Source: Ga0077536 sp943370145 | Lineage (GTDB): Bacteria; Pseudomonadota; Gammaproteobacteria; Ga0077536 | Assembly (NCBI GenBank): GCA_943370145.1 | Contig: CALRPY020000002.1 | Span: 1 to 64,000, forward strand | Reading direction: 5' to 3' | DNA: 64,000 nt | Shown here: piece by piece, positions 34,532 through 43,773 of the stretch | Layout: every line of letters starts with the position of its first letter | Numbering within the stretch: position 1 is the first letter of the stretch | The notes under the pieces: model-generated | Seen by the model: only the letters and a program-made list of their open reading frames with translations | Database searches by the model: none | What the model was told of the DNA's origin: nothing | Made by a program: the position numbers and the translations under genes

Positions 34532-35623
34532 ATGGGTTTCAAGTGTGGCATCGTCGGCCTGCCGAACGTCGGCAAGTCATCCCTCTTCAACGCGCTGACG
34601 CAGGCGGCGATCGCGGCGGAGAATTATCCGTTCTGCACTATCGACCCGAACGTCGGCATCGTGCCGCTGCCGGACCCGCGGCTCGACGCGATCGCGAACC
34701 TCGTCAAGCCGAAGGTCACGGTGCCGACGTCGATGGAGTTCGTCGACATCGCGGGCCTCGTCGCCGGCGCGTCCAAGGGTGAAGGGCTCGGCAACCAGTT
34801 CCTCGCGCACATCCGCGAGACGCATGCCATCGCGCACGTCGTGCGCTGCTTCGAGAACGAGAACATCGTGCACGTCGCCGGCCGCATCGATCCGCTGGCC
34901 GACATCGAGGTGATCGAGACCGAACTCGCGCTCGCCGATCTCGATTCCGCGACGCGCGCGCTCGACCGCGCCGCGAAGCAGGCGAAGTCCGGCGACAAGG
35001 AGCTGAAGGCGCGCTGCGCCGCGCTCGAGGAGATCAAGGTCGGCCTCGACCAGGTGATTCCCGTGCGCGCGCAGGGTCTCTCGCCCGCCGCCCTGGAAGC
35101 GGTGAAGGGCCTCGCGCTGCTGACCGCGAAGCCGGTGCTCTTCGTCGCCAACGTCGACGAAAACAACCTCGGCGGCAACGAGTATTCCGCGCGCGTCGCC
35201 GAGTTCGCCGCGAAGCAAGGCGCCGAGTGCGTCGTGATCTGCGCGGCGCTCGAAGCGGAACTGTCCGTGCTCGGCGCCGAGGACCGCGCGCAGTTCCTCG
35301 CGGAAATGGGTCTGGAGGAGCCCGGCCTCAACCGCTTCATCCGCGCCGGCTACAAGCTGCTGGGTCTCCAGACCTACTTCACCGCAGGTCCCAAGGAAGC
35401 TCGCGCGTGGACCATTCCGAAGGGCGCCACCGCGCCACAGGCCGCCGCCGTCATCCATACCGACTTCGAGCGCGGCTTCATCCGCGCCGAAGTGATCGCC
35501 TACGACGACTACATCGCCTGCAAGGGCGAAGCGGGCGCCCAGGCCGCCGGCAAGCTCCGGCTCGAGGGCAAGGAATATGTGGTGCAGGACGGGGACGTCA
35601 TGCATTTCAGGTTCAACGTCTGA
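34532..35623 (+). CDS. ychF: Redox-regulated ATPase YchF
   Basis: A 363-residue Obg-family P-loop protein that binds ATP rather than GTP. It has G1 GLPNVGKSSLFNAL, G3 DIAGLVAGASKGEGLG and NVDENN in place of the usual NKxD, the sign of altered nucleotide preference, and the C-terminal TGS-like domain. GGAAAGA precedes the ATG. It ends the conserved rightward block. Confidence 0.97.
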   Translation: MGFKCGIVGLPNVGKSSLFNALTQAAIAAENYPFCTIDPNVGIVPLPDPRLDAIANLVKPKVTVPTSMEFVDIAGLVAGASKGEGLGNQFLAHIRETHAIAHVVRCFENENIVHVAGRIDPLADIEVIETELALADLDSATRALDRAAKQAKSGDKELKARCAALEEIKVGLDQVIPVRAQGLSPAALEAVKGLALLTAKPVLFVANVDENNLGGNEYSARVAEFAAKQGAECVVICAALEAELSVLGAEDRAQFLAEMGLEEPGLNRFIRAGYKLLGLQTYFTAGPKEARAWTIPKGATAPQAAAVIHTDFERGFIRAEVIAYDDYIACKGEAGAQAAGKLRLEGKEYVVQDGDVMHFRFNV

Positions 35624-36060
35624 CGGTCGGGGTGGATGTCGGCGGTATCTGGTGGACCTTGGTGGAATCTCAAGACACTGTTTTTGAATAGCTAAAAGCC
35701 CGAATGGCGCAGATGGGCGCCATTGCCAGCTTTGCCGTCAGCGGATGGCGCCGTTGGACCAGTGGGAGAGTGCGTGGGAAGCGGGAGGGGCCGGCCAAAC
35801 CTCCCGCGGATCGGTGCAAGGAGCACGGCTCCTGTCCTTGTTAAATGCTGCCTATCGTATGGGTCGGTTTAGGCTCCATGTGATAGGCAGCGACAAGGAC
35901 GGCGATCCGCCTCGGGGTCTCGACGCCTGCAGAGCGGTACGCCTCCCGGCCACGTGCTTACTGCTATTCCTGCTGTTTTCGACCCTGCGCAAGGCGTCGG
36001 CGCGCGCGAGCAGAAGTGCTCTGCTTTTCGCATTAGGCGCGGCGTAACATCATCCCCGTC
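35624..36060. other. Non-coding interval with inverted repeats before the toxin-antitoxin island
   Basis: These 437 bases separate the conserved ychF end from higB. They are less GC-rich than their surroundings and hold no convincing gene. Two inverted repeats are visible: AATGGCGC at 35703-35710 with GCGCCATT at 35717-35724, and the longer repeat at 35834-35900 listed separately. An open frame of about 100 codons (35745-36047) has no family-like features. Confidence 0.5.
35834..35900. repeat. Long imperfect inverted repeat
   Basis: GTCCTTGT (35834-35841) pairs with ACAAGGAC (35893-35900), and inside it GCTGCCTATC (35847-35856) pairs with GATAGGCAGC (35882-35891), leaving a 25-base loop. The structure resembles a folded recombination site or end of a lost small element, but no integrase or core site is seen. 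Confidence 0.6.
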
Positions 36061-36339
36061 GTGATCCGGAGCTTCCGCTGCCGAGACACTCAGGCTCTGT
36101 TCAACGATGAGCATCCCGGGCGCTTCCGTGCGATCGAGGCGGTCGCCACGCGTAAGCTGGCCATGCTCGACGCGGCCAGGACACGTGAATTCCTGCGGTC
36201 GCCGCCGGGCAACCGGCTCGAAGCCTTGCGCGCCGACCGGGCAGGACAGTGGAGTATCCGGATCAACGACCAGTGGCGGCTCTGTTTCGCGTGGACCGAC
36301 AGCGGCCCCGCCCGGGTTGAGATCGTGGGCTATCACTGA
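36061..36339 (+). CDS. higB: HigB-type toxin
   Basis: A 92-residue RelE/ParE-superfamily toxin. It has the family pattern IRSFRCRDTQALF near the start, and GQWSIRINDQWRLCFAWTDSGP...VEIVGYH at the end, typical of the HigB/graT-like group that cleaves mRNA on the ribosome. The start is GTG, with no clear ribosome binding site. The higA gene starts 14 bases after the stop, so the toxin gene comes first, as in higBA loci. Confidence 0.92.
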   Translation: MIRSFRCRDTQALFNDEHPGRFRAIEAVATRKLAMLDAARTREFLRSPPGNRLEALRADRAGQWSIRINDQWRLCFAWTDSGPARVEIVGYH

Positions 36340-36353
36340 GAGGTCGCCCGCGT

Positions 36354-36662
36354 ATGAGCAAACCCGTCAACCGCATGCGTGCCGTGCATCCCGGCGAGGT
36401 GCTGCGCGAAGAGTTCCTGGCGCCGCTTGAACTCAGCGTCAACGCCCTGGCCACGGCGCTGGGCGTGCCGGCCACGCGTATCCACGAAATCGTCAAGGAA
36501 CGGCGCGGGATCACTGCCTACACGGCGGAGCGCCTGGCGCGCTACTTCGGCGACGATGCCTCGTCGTGGCTGGCCATGCAGGCCGACTTCGACCTGAAGA
36601 CGCTACCCACCCGCGCCGAGATCATGCGCAAGGTGGCGCCGCGCGAGGCCCCGGCACGCTGA
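36354..36662 (+). CDS. higA: HigA-type antitoxin
   Basis: A 102-residue DNA-binding antitoxin with an Xre-type helix-turn-helix (about residues 22-55, ELSVNALATALGVPATRIHEIVKERRG) preceded by the VHPGEVLREEFL motif diagnostic of HigA. GAGAGG lies upstream of the ATG. It should neutralise HigB and repress the operon. Confidence 0.94.
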   Translation: MSKPVNRMRAVHPGEVLREEFLAPLELSVNALATALGVPATRIHEIVKERRGITAYTAERLARYFGDDASSWLAMQADFDLKTLPTRAEIMRKVAPREAPAR

Positions 36663-36714
36663 ATTACTGGCGGCTACCCGTGTCTCGCACGCCCACAAAT
36701 CACAGCCGCTCCGC

Positions 36715-36984
36715 TCACTTACCAAGCTTCTCCTGCAACCACACCTTGATCAGCGACTGGTAAGGCACGTCCCGCGCGTTCGCCGCTGCCTTGATGGCGT
36801 CGAGCAGATGCTGAGGCAGGCGGAGCGAGATCGTCTTGGTCGAGGGTTTGAGATTGGGAAGTATCGCGCGCTGCGCCTGTGTCCAATCAAGGTACTGGGT
36901 GGAGTCACGGCCTTCGGCTTCCCAGAATGCCCGCTCCTGCGCTTCCGACTTGAACTTCGGCCGCGACTTAGCCGGCTTGTTCAT
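36715..36984 (-). CDS. brnA: BrnA-type antitoxin
   Basis: An 89-residue protein. The last 50 residues form a ribbon-helix-helix-like domain (SLRLPQHLLDAIKAAANARDVPYQSLIKVWLQEKL), and the start is basic. It fits the BrnA antitoxin family, which binds BrnT and represses the operon. Its start overlaps the end of brnT by 17 bases. Confidence 0.85.
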   Translation of the reverse strand: MNKPAKSRPKFKSEAQERAFWEAEGRDSTQYLDWTQAQRAILPNLKPSTKTISLRLPQHLLDAIKAAANARDVPYQSLIKVWLQEKLGK

Positions 36985-37267
36985 AGATGCTCCTTTCCTT
37001 TCGGTGCATGTCTCGCGCCGAGATTACCCTGATGAGCGAGCCGCGATCTCGCAGCGTGAAAGTGACGTGCAGCAGGCGCCCCTCGAGGGTCTTGCCCAGG
37101 GCGTGATACCTCGCTTCCTGGTCGCGGTGCTGCAGATCGTCGAGCAGCAACAGCGGCTGGCTGAAAAAGATTTCTTCAGCCTCCGATTGTGTCACCCCAT
37201 GCTTCTCATTCTTGCGGGCGTTGCCGTCGTCCCAGTCGAAGCCGGTAATCTGAGCCAGATCTATCAT
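36968..37267 (-). CDS. brnT: BrnT-type toxin
   Basis: A 99-residue toxin of the BrnT/DUF497 family with a RelE-like fold. Diagnostic pieces are FDWDDGNARKNEKHGVTQSEAEEIF near the start and RLLHVTFTLRDRGSLIRVISARDMHRKER near the end. It precedes brnA with overlap. The region just upstream (37268-37290) is AT-rich (TATATGATGATAAT on the minus strand) and probably holds the promoter. A clear ribosome binding site is missing. Confidence 0.88.
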   Translation of the reverse strand: MIDLAQITGFDWDDGNARKNEKHGVTQSEAEEIFFSQPLLLLDDLQHRDQEARYHALGKTLEGRLLHVTFTLRDRGSLIRVISARDMHRKERSIYEQAG

Positions 37268-37552
37268 TTTTTGTACATTATCATCATATACGCTGAACGG
37301 CGCCCACTTCCTCCGTTCGGCGGCGGCCGGTTCACGTGAAGTCCATCACACGCAGCCCGATGTTCAGCGGGTACGGTCGGTGGGTACGAAATCGGAGAAC
37401 GTCCGTGAAGGTCATACCGATCAAGGCGCTGCACGACGGCTGACGGTTCAACGCCTAGCCGACCGCGCATGCCGCAGCGCGTCCAAGGTGTTGCGGCAAG
37501 GCTGGGGCCCCCGGCGGCCCGGTAGGCCCGGGATCGCGGCCGCGACGGCTGT

Positions 37553-37999
37553 TCAAGCGGCAGCCTTCTGCGCCTCCCATAAACCCGCGAAATCCGCGAC
37601 CCCGATGATCCCGACGACCTGCCCGTCGTCGTCCATCACCTCGAACATCTCGTCCTTGCCGTTGCCGCGGATGTTGTAGAGGACGATGCAGTCCTCGTCG
37701 CCGCCGCCTTCGAAGTGCACACCGCCGGGCGCGCTCGCGGTGTAGCTGCCGGTCTTGCGGATTTCCTTGAGACTCCCGTCCGGCTCGTAGATCCGGTGCT
37801 CGCCCTGCACGACGAAGAGGTTGGTCTGGGCGAGGTGCCTGTGCAGGAAGATCCTCTGGTTCGCGTCGAACTTCACGAGGAAGTCGACGATGCGGTTCGC
37901 GGGATCCACGGCGAGCATCGAGATCTGCAGGTGCTTGAATTCGCCGAGCGGAAACCAGCGGACGTTGCGTTGATCGAAAGCGTAGGCCGGTGCGTGCAT
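37553..37999 (-). CDS. Cupin-domain protein (paralogue of the 391-873 gene)
   Basis: A 148-residue single-domain cupin. The histidine region is IFLHRHL near residue 52, followed by VVQGEHRIYE, and a late FEGGGDEDCIVLYNIRG strand. It shares the FLVKFDANQ/LLVKWEPNA block and histidine region with the cupin at 391-873. It faces away from the phosphatase gene, with 357 bases between starts. Role unknown; metal binding by the histidines is expected. Confidence 0.8.
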   Translation of the reverse strand: MHAPAYAFDQRNVRWFPLGEFKHLQISMLAVDPANRIVDFLVKFDANQRIFLHRHLAQTNLFVVQGEHRIYEPDGSLKEIRKTGSYTASAPGGVHFEGGGDEDCIVLYNIRGNGKDEMFEVMDDDGQVVGIIGVADFAGLWEAQKAAA

Positions 38000-38356
38000 C
38001 GTATGCGTTCCCCGTCGTTTTCCGTGGTGTCTGCCGCGGCGGCGCGGGCTGCGCGGCGCCAGGTCGTCGCCAGCACGATTTTGCCGACGTGTGCGCCAGT
38101 GTACAGCGGTGGTGCGTGGCGGCGACTTGCGCGCGTGGGAAACGCGCAGCGGGCGATTCCCGGCGCAGGGTGCGTGCGGGGCGCGTCAACCCTGCACTGC
38201 CGCGGCGTCGCGGCCAAACGCGAACGAGTCCCCGGCTACGTGCAAGTCTCCCGTAAGGCAGTGCGTTCTTGTTATGGTGTGGGACCGCGGCGCCCCGGTC
38301 CTCGGGCGCGCCCGCCGAATTCGCACCCCTCAACTTTCCAGACCGGTCCGACAATC
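38000..38356. other. Intergenic region between divergent cupin and phosphatase genes
   Basis: These 357 bases lie between two divergent starts. I see no conserved gene, RNA or clear terminator, only possible promoter hexamers too weak to place. Confidence 0.4.
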
Positions 38357-38965
38357 ATGGCGCTACTCCTCATCCGTCACGGCGAAACCGATCTCAACGC
38401 GTCGCGCGTCGTCCAGTTTCCGGATACCCCGCTGGGCGCGACCGGGCTCGCGCAGGCGGCGAAACTCGGCCGGCGCCTCGCCGCCCATTCGCTGGAGATG
38501 GTCATCTGCAGCGACTACCTCCGCGCCCGCAGCACCGCCGAATGCGTCGCGCGCGCCGCCGGGGTGGATCTCGAGGAACGCGCCGACTGGCGCGAGCGCC
38601 ACTTCGGCGAACTGCGTGGCCGCTCCTACGACACGCTCGGCGATCTCGACATCCTCGCCCGCGACTACGACCCGCCCGGCGGCGAGACCTGGGCCGAGTT
38701 CGACGCGCGCGTCGACCGTGCCTGGCAGGCGCTGCTCGAGCAGACCGCGGGCCTTGCCGGGGATGTCGCAGTCGTCACGCACGGCCTCGTGCTGCGTTCG
38801 CTGCTCGAGCGCCGGCTCGACACCACCCGCTATCCGGACGTCGCCGGCATGGTCGTCGGCAACACTTCCGTGACGACGGTCGAACCTGCCGCCCCGTGGC
38901 GCGTGCGCACGCTGGCCTGCGTCGCCCATCTCGACGGTGACGCGCGGGCCGTCGCGCCCGTGTAG
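38357..38965 (+). CDS. Histidine phosphatase superfamily protein
   Basis: A 202-residue enzyme of the phosphoglycerate-mutase-like fold. The phosphorylated His is in LLIRHGETDLN (residue 8), and the other core residues are Arg in SDYLRARSTAE, the acid in RERHFGELRG, and the second His in VVTHGLVLRSLL. The size and the lack of mutase insertions suggest a phosphatase (CobC/SixA-like or broad-range) rather than a glycolytic mutase. The substrate is unknown. Confidence 0.93.
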   Translation: MALLLIRHGETDLNASRVVQFPDTPLGATGLAQAAKLGRRLAAHSLEMVICSDYLRARSTAECVARAAGVDLEERADWRERHFGELRGRSYDTLGDLDILARDYDPPGGETWAEFDARVDRAWQALLEQTAGLAGDVAVVTHGLVLRSLLERRLDTTRYPDVAGMVVGNTSVTTVEPAAPWRVRTLACVAHLDGDARAVAPV

Positions 38966-38988
38966 CGCAACTGTCTTCCATTGTCGGG

Positions 38989-39009
38989 CCGGATTGTCGG
39001 ACAATCCGG
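38989..39009. promoter_or_regulatory. 21-bp palindrome, possible operator
   Basis: CCGGATTGTC and GACAATCCGG flank one central G. A further ATTGTCGG half-site lies just left (38980-38987). It follows the phosphatase stop by 23 bases and lies 130 bases before the flavoenzyme start, so it might be an operator or a factor-independent stop signal; there is no T tract. Confidence 0.35.
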
Positions 39010-39067
39010 GCATTGCCTTTCGCGGCAAATTGGTGCGGTGCGGCAATTTGCGTCTTTCCGATGCATC

Positions 39068-39081
39068 TTGATCCAGATCAT
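39068..39081 (+). promoter_or_regulatory. FNR/Anr-type box
   Basis: TTGATCCAGATCAT matches the FNR-family consensus TTGAT-N4-ATCAA in nine of ten defined bases. It lies about 60 bases upstream of the BVMO-like gene start, a usual place for activation or repression by FNR, Anr or Dnr. Confidence 0.6.
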
Positions 39082-39139
39082 GCATGTCCGCGAATCCGCT
39101 CTGCAGACTCCCATCACCGAACATCGGGGAAACAATCCA

Positions 39140-40693
39140 ATGAATATCTCAGCCTCATCCAATCTGCCCAAGACGAGGAAGGCCGAGCACTTCGATGTAC
39201 TCATCGTCGGTGCCGGCATTTCCGGCATCGGTGGCGCCTACCATCTGAAGGAACAGTGCCCGGACAAGAGTTTCGTGATCCTGGAAATGCAGGACGGCTT
39301 CGGCGGCACCTGGCTCACGCACAAGTATCCCGGCATCCGTTCCGACAGCGACCTCTACACCTTCGGCTACCGTTTCAAGCCGTGGATTGGCCCGCCGATC
39401 GCGACCGCCGGTGAAATCCGCAAGTACATGGGCGAGGTGATCGAGGAGAACGACCTCGACCGCCACATCCGCTACAAGCACAAGATTCTCAACGCGACCT
39501 GGTCCAGCGAAGACAGCCTGTGGACCATCGAGGCCGTGCATTCGGACCACGACACGCCGGTCACCTTCACCGCGAACTTCCTGTGGATGTGCCAGGGGTA
39601 CTACCGCCACGACAAGGGCTACACGCCCGAATGGGCGGGCATGAGCGACTTCAAGGGCAGGATCGTCCACCCGCAGACCTGGCCCGAGGATCTCGACTAC
39701 AAGGGCAAGAAGGTCGTCGTCATCGGCTCCGGTGCGACCACCGCGACGATCGTCCCCGCGATGGCCGGCGACTGCGAGCACATCACCGTGCTGCAGCGCT
39801 CGCCGACCTACTTCGTGCCCGGCATCAACCAGAACGAACTGGCGAACATGCTGCGCAGCCTCGAGATCCCCGAGGAATGGGTGCACGAGATTGTGCGCCG
39901 GAAGATCCTGAAGGACTTCCAGGAACTGACCCGCCGCTCCTTCGAGGAGCCGGAGAAGATGAAGGAGGAACTGCTGGCCGGCGTGCGCGCCTACCTCGGC
40001 CCGGACTACGACATCGACAAGCACTTCACGCCGAAGTACCGGCCGTGGCAGCAACGCATCGCGTTCGTGCCCGACGGCGATCTGTTCAAGGGCATCAAGT
40101 CGGGCAAGGCGAGCGTCGTCACCGACGAGATCGAGCGCTTCACGGAGAAGGGCATCCTCACGAAGTCGGGACAGGAACTCGAGGCCGACATCGTCGTCAC
40201 CGCGACCGGCTTCAACCTCAGTGCGCTCGGCGACATCCAGTTCACGATCGACGGCAAGCCGCTGCAGTTCTCGGACACCGTGACCTACCACGGCATGATG
40301 TTCACCGGCATGCCGAACCTGCTGTGGGTGTTCGGTTACTTCCGCGCGAGCTGGACGCTGCGCGCCGACCTGCTGGCCGATTTCGTCTGCCGCCTGCTCA
40401 AGCACATGGATGAGAAGGGCGTGACGAAGGTGTCGATCGCCATCCCGGAGGCGGACAAGGACATGAAGCTGCTGTCGTGGATGGATCCGCAGAACTTCAA
40501 TCCGAACTACCTGATGCGTGACATGCACCTGCTGCCGAAGCGCGGCGAAAAGCCCGAATGGCAGCACACGCAGGACTACTGGACCGAGCGTGACGTGATC
40601 CCCGCGATCGACCTCGACAACCCGGCCTTCGTCTACGAGGGCAGCAAGGCCGGGCAGGCCGCCGGCAAGGAGAAGGTCAAGGCCGCGGGCTGA
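39140..40693 (+). CDS. Baeyer-Villiger-type flavin monooxygenase
   Basis: A 517-residue flavoprotein. The FAD-binding Rossmann motif GAGISGIGG is at residues 24-32, a NADPH-binding motif GSGATTAT near residue 197, and the BVMO fingerprint F-x-G-x3-H-x3-W-P is complete (FKGRIVHPQTWP, near residue 173). GGTWLTHKYPGIRSDSD is typical of the class. It should use NADPH and O2 to insert oxygen into ketones or hydroxylate a substrate, which is unknown. The ATG chosen follows GGGGA. The FNR box upstream suggests oxygen-responsive control. Confidence 0.93.
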   Translation: MNISASSNLPKTRKAEHFDVLIVGAGISGIGGAYHLKEQCPDKSFVILEMQDGFGGTWLTHKYPGIRSDSDLYTFGYRFKPWIGPPIATAGEIRKYMGEVIEENDLDRHIRYKHKILNATWSSEDSLWTIEAVHSDHDTPVTFTANFLWMCQGYYRHDKGYTPEWAGMSDFKGRIVHPQTWPEDLDYKGKKVVVIGSGATTATIVPAMAGDCEHITVLQRSPTYFVPGINQNELANMLRSLEIPEEWVHEIVRRKILKDFQELTRRSFEEPEKMKEELLAGVRAYLGPDYDIDKHFTPKYRPWQQRIAFVPDGDLFKGIKSGKASVVTDEIERFTEKGILTKSGQELEADIVVTATGFNLSALGDIQFTIDGKPLQFSDTVTYHGMMFTGMPNLLWVFGYFRASWTLRADLLADFVCRLLKHMDEKGVTKVSIAIPEADKDMKLLSWMDPQNFNPNYLMRDMHLLPKRGEKPEWQHTQDYWTERDVIPAIDLDNPAFVYEGSKAGQAAGKEKVKAAG

Positions 40694-40768
40694 GACGCGC
40701 AAGCCCGCCCGTCGCCGCAACGGCGGCGGGCGATCCCGCGCGGCATTCCTGCCGTTCACAGCATGTGA

Positions 40769-40796
40769 ACCCGCGACGCCAGTGGCGGGTTTTTTT
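40769..40796 (+). terminator. Rho-independent terminator
   Basis: ACCCGC (40769-40774) pairs with GCGGGT (40785-40790) and a run of seven Ts follows (40790-40796). It ends the BVMO-like transcript, 75 bases after its stop codon, before chaA. Confidence 0.8.
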
Positions 40797-40906
40797 GCCC
40801 GTCGGGTGCTTGCAAAGGGTCCGGCCCGCGCGCGGGCCGGACCTTATCCCTCGGGTCAAGCCGGACTCTCGGTTAGCATGGCCGGACCGCTATCGCGAGC
40901 CGATCC

Positions 40907-42010
40907 ATGTCCGACAACACTACCAGCGCGCCCGGCGTGCGCACCGCCCTGCTGTCCTGGTCGACGCTGCTGCCCGTCGTGGCCTGCGTACTGCTCGGCG
41001 TCAGCAGCCAGGTTTCAGGTCCCGTGGTGCTGGCAGCCGTCGTGGTGGTGCTCGTGGGCACCGTGCTGGCCGCCGTCCACCACGCCGAGGTCATCGCGCT
41101 GCGGGTGGGCGAGCCCTTCGGCACGCTGGTACTCGCCCTGTGCGTGACCCTGATCGAAGTCGCGCTGATCGTCTCGATGATGCTCGCCAGCGGCTCCGAA
41201 GGGGCCGCGATCGCGCGCGACACCGTCTACGCCACGATCATGCTCGTGCTGACGGGCATCGTCGGGCTCAGCCTGCTGATCGGCGGGCTCAGGCACCGCG
41301 AGCAGGAATTCCACCTCGAGGGCGTCAGTGCCGCGTTGGCGACCCTGGCCGCGGTGGCGGTGCTCACGCTGATCTTCCCTGTCTACACGACCACGCGGCC
41401 CGGACCCTGGTATACCGATGACCAGCTGCTGTTGATCGCGGCCGCGTCGCTGGTGCTGTATGCCACCTTCGTCTTCACGCAGACGGTCCGGCACCGCGGT
41501 TACTTCCTCGACCGCGAGGGGTCGGAACAGGTGCCGTCGACGACGCCTCCGTCGAACTCGGACGTCCTGCTCAGCTCGGTGCTGCTGGTCGTGGCGCTCG
41601 CCGCGGTCATCCTGTTGACCAAGACCCTCGCGCCCTCGCTCGAAGTGGCGCTCAACCGTGCCGGTGCCCCGCCGGGTGTGAAAGGCGTGTTGATCGCCGC
41701 GCTGGTCCTGATGCCCGAAGGCCTCTCGGCCGTGCTCGCGGCGCGCGCGAACCGCCTGCAGACCAGCCTCAATCTCGCCCTCGGGTCGGCGCTCGCGAGC
41801 ATCGGCCTCACGATTCCGGTGGTCGGCGTGCTGGCCGTCGCCACCGGCATGCCGCTCGAACTCGGCATCGACGGGCGCAGCAGCGCGCTGTTGCTGCTGT
41901 CCCTGTTCGTCACCTCGCTGGCCCTGGGTACGGGCAGGACCATCGTCCTGCACGGCGTCGTGCTGCTGGTGGTGCTGGCGGTCTACGTCTACACGACCTT
42001 CGTACCCTGA
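40907..42010 (+). CDS. chaA: ChaA-type calcium/proton antiporter
   Basis: A 367-residue inner-membrane exchanger of the calcium:cation antiporter family with about eleven hydrophobic segments. The two internal repeats carry the family alpha motifs: GEPFGTLVLALCVTLIEVALI (residues about 67-87) and LMPEGLSAVLAARANRLQTSLNLALGSALASIGLTIP (about 265-301), each with the essential Glu. It exports Ca2+, and Na+ or K+ at high pH, against protons. The BVMO terminator upstream separates it from that gene. Confidence 0.94.
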   Translation: MSDNTTSAPGVRTALLSWSTLLPVVACVLLGVSSQVSGPVVLAAVVVVLVGTVLAAVHHAEVIALRVGEPFGTLVLALCVTLIEVALIVSMMLASGSEGAAIARDTVYATIMLVLTGIVGLSLLIGGLRHREQEFHLEGVSAALATLAAVAVLTLIFPVYTTTRPGPWYTDDQLLLIAAASLVLYATFVFTQTVRHRGYFLDREGSEQVPSTTPPSNSDVLLSSVLLVVALAAVILLTKTLAPSLEVALNRAGAPPGVKGVLIAALVLMPEGLSAVLAARANRLQTSLNLALGSALASIGLTIPVVGVLAVATGMPLELGIDGRSSALLLLSLFVTSLALGTGRTIVLHGVVLLVVLAVYVYTTFVP

Positions 42011-42031
42011 GCGGGCTGCGTTTCGTCTGGT

Positions 42032-42283
42032 TCAGCGCGTGACTATCAGCTGGGCCGGCATCGGCGCCGGCAAACCGGCCGCAGCGAGTGATTCGCGGAT
42101 AGCCCGGTTGCCGTCGAAGTAGACCTGCCAGTAGTGTTCGGTGTGGCAGCACGGGCGCATCGCGAGCACCGGACCTGCGGGCTTGAATTCGAGGATCCCG
42201 ACGTCGGGCGGCGGCGTGGCGACCACCTTCCGGCGTGGTAGGCGAGCACGACCCGGCTCGCCCGTCGCCGCGATGATTGTCAC
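42032..42283 (-). pseudogene. C-terminal remnant of an MscS-type channel gene
   Basis: An 83-codon open frame (GTG start). From residue 20 it reads PPPDVGILEFKPAGPVLAMRPCCHTEHYWQVYFDGN and matches the C-terminal cytoplasmic domain of small mechanosensitive channels. The membrane domain that should precede it is absent: the frame begins about 100 bases from the divergent fumC start. So the gene has lost its 5' part. It may be expressed as a short peptide but cannot form a channel. The evidence is the clear resemblance to MscS ends plus the missing upstream part. Confidence 0.7.
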
Positions 42284-42384
42284 CGGATGCCGCGCGCGGG
42301 GGACCGACAGGCACCACTGCGCAGTCCGCCTACACTGGTGGAATACGAGTGCCGATACACCGCCACGCGGGAGGGAGGTTCTGC

Positions 42385-43770
<1,386 letters not shown>

Positions 43771-43773
43771 GCG

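Noticed and set aside
35834..35900. Integron attC site
   Set aside because: A GTTAAAT sequence lies in the stem, but core sites are not placed at the ends as in attC, and no integrase or cassette is present.
35745..36047. A 100-codon open frame before higB
   Set aside because: No ribosome binding site, no family resemblance, and it runs through an inverted repeat.
35624..37552. Prophage or insertion sequence
   Set aside because: No integrase, transposase, or phage genes; only toxin-antitoxin genes and non-coding DNA.
39155..40759. A 534-codon frame opposite to the BVMO-like gene
   Set aside because: The plus-strand product has complete flavoenzyme motifs; the antisense frame has none.
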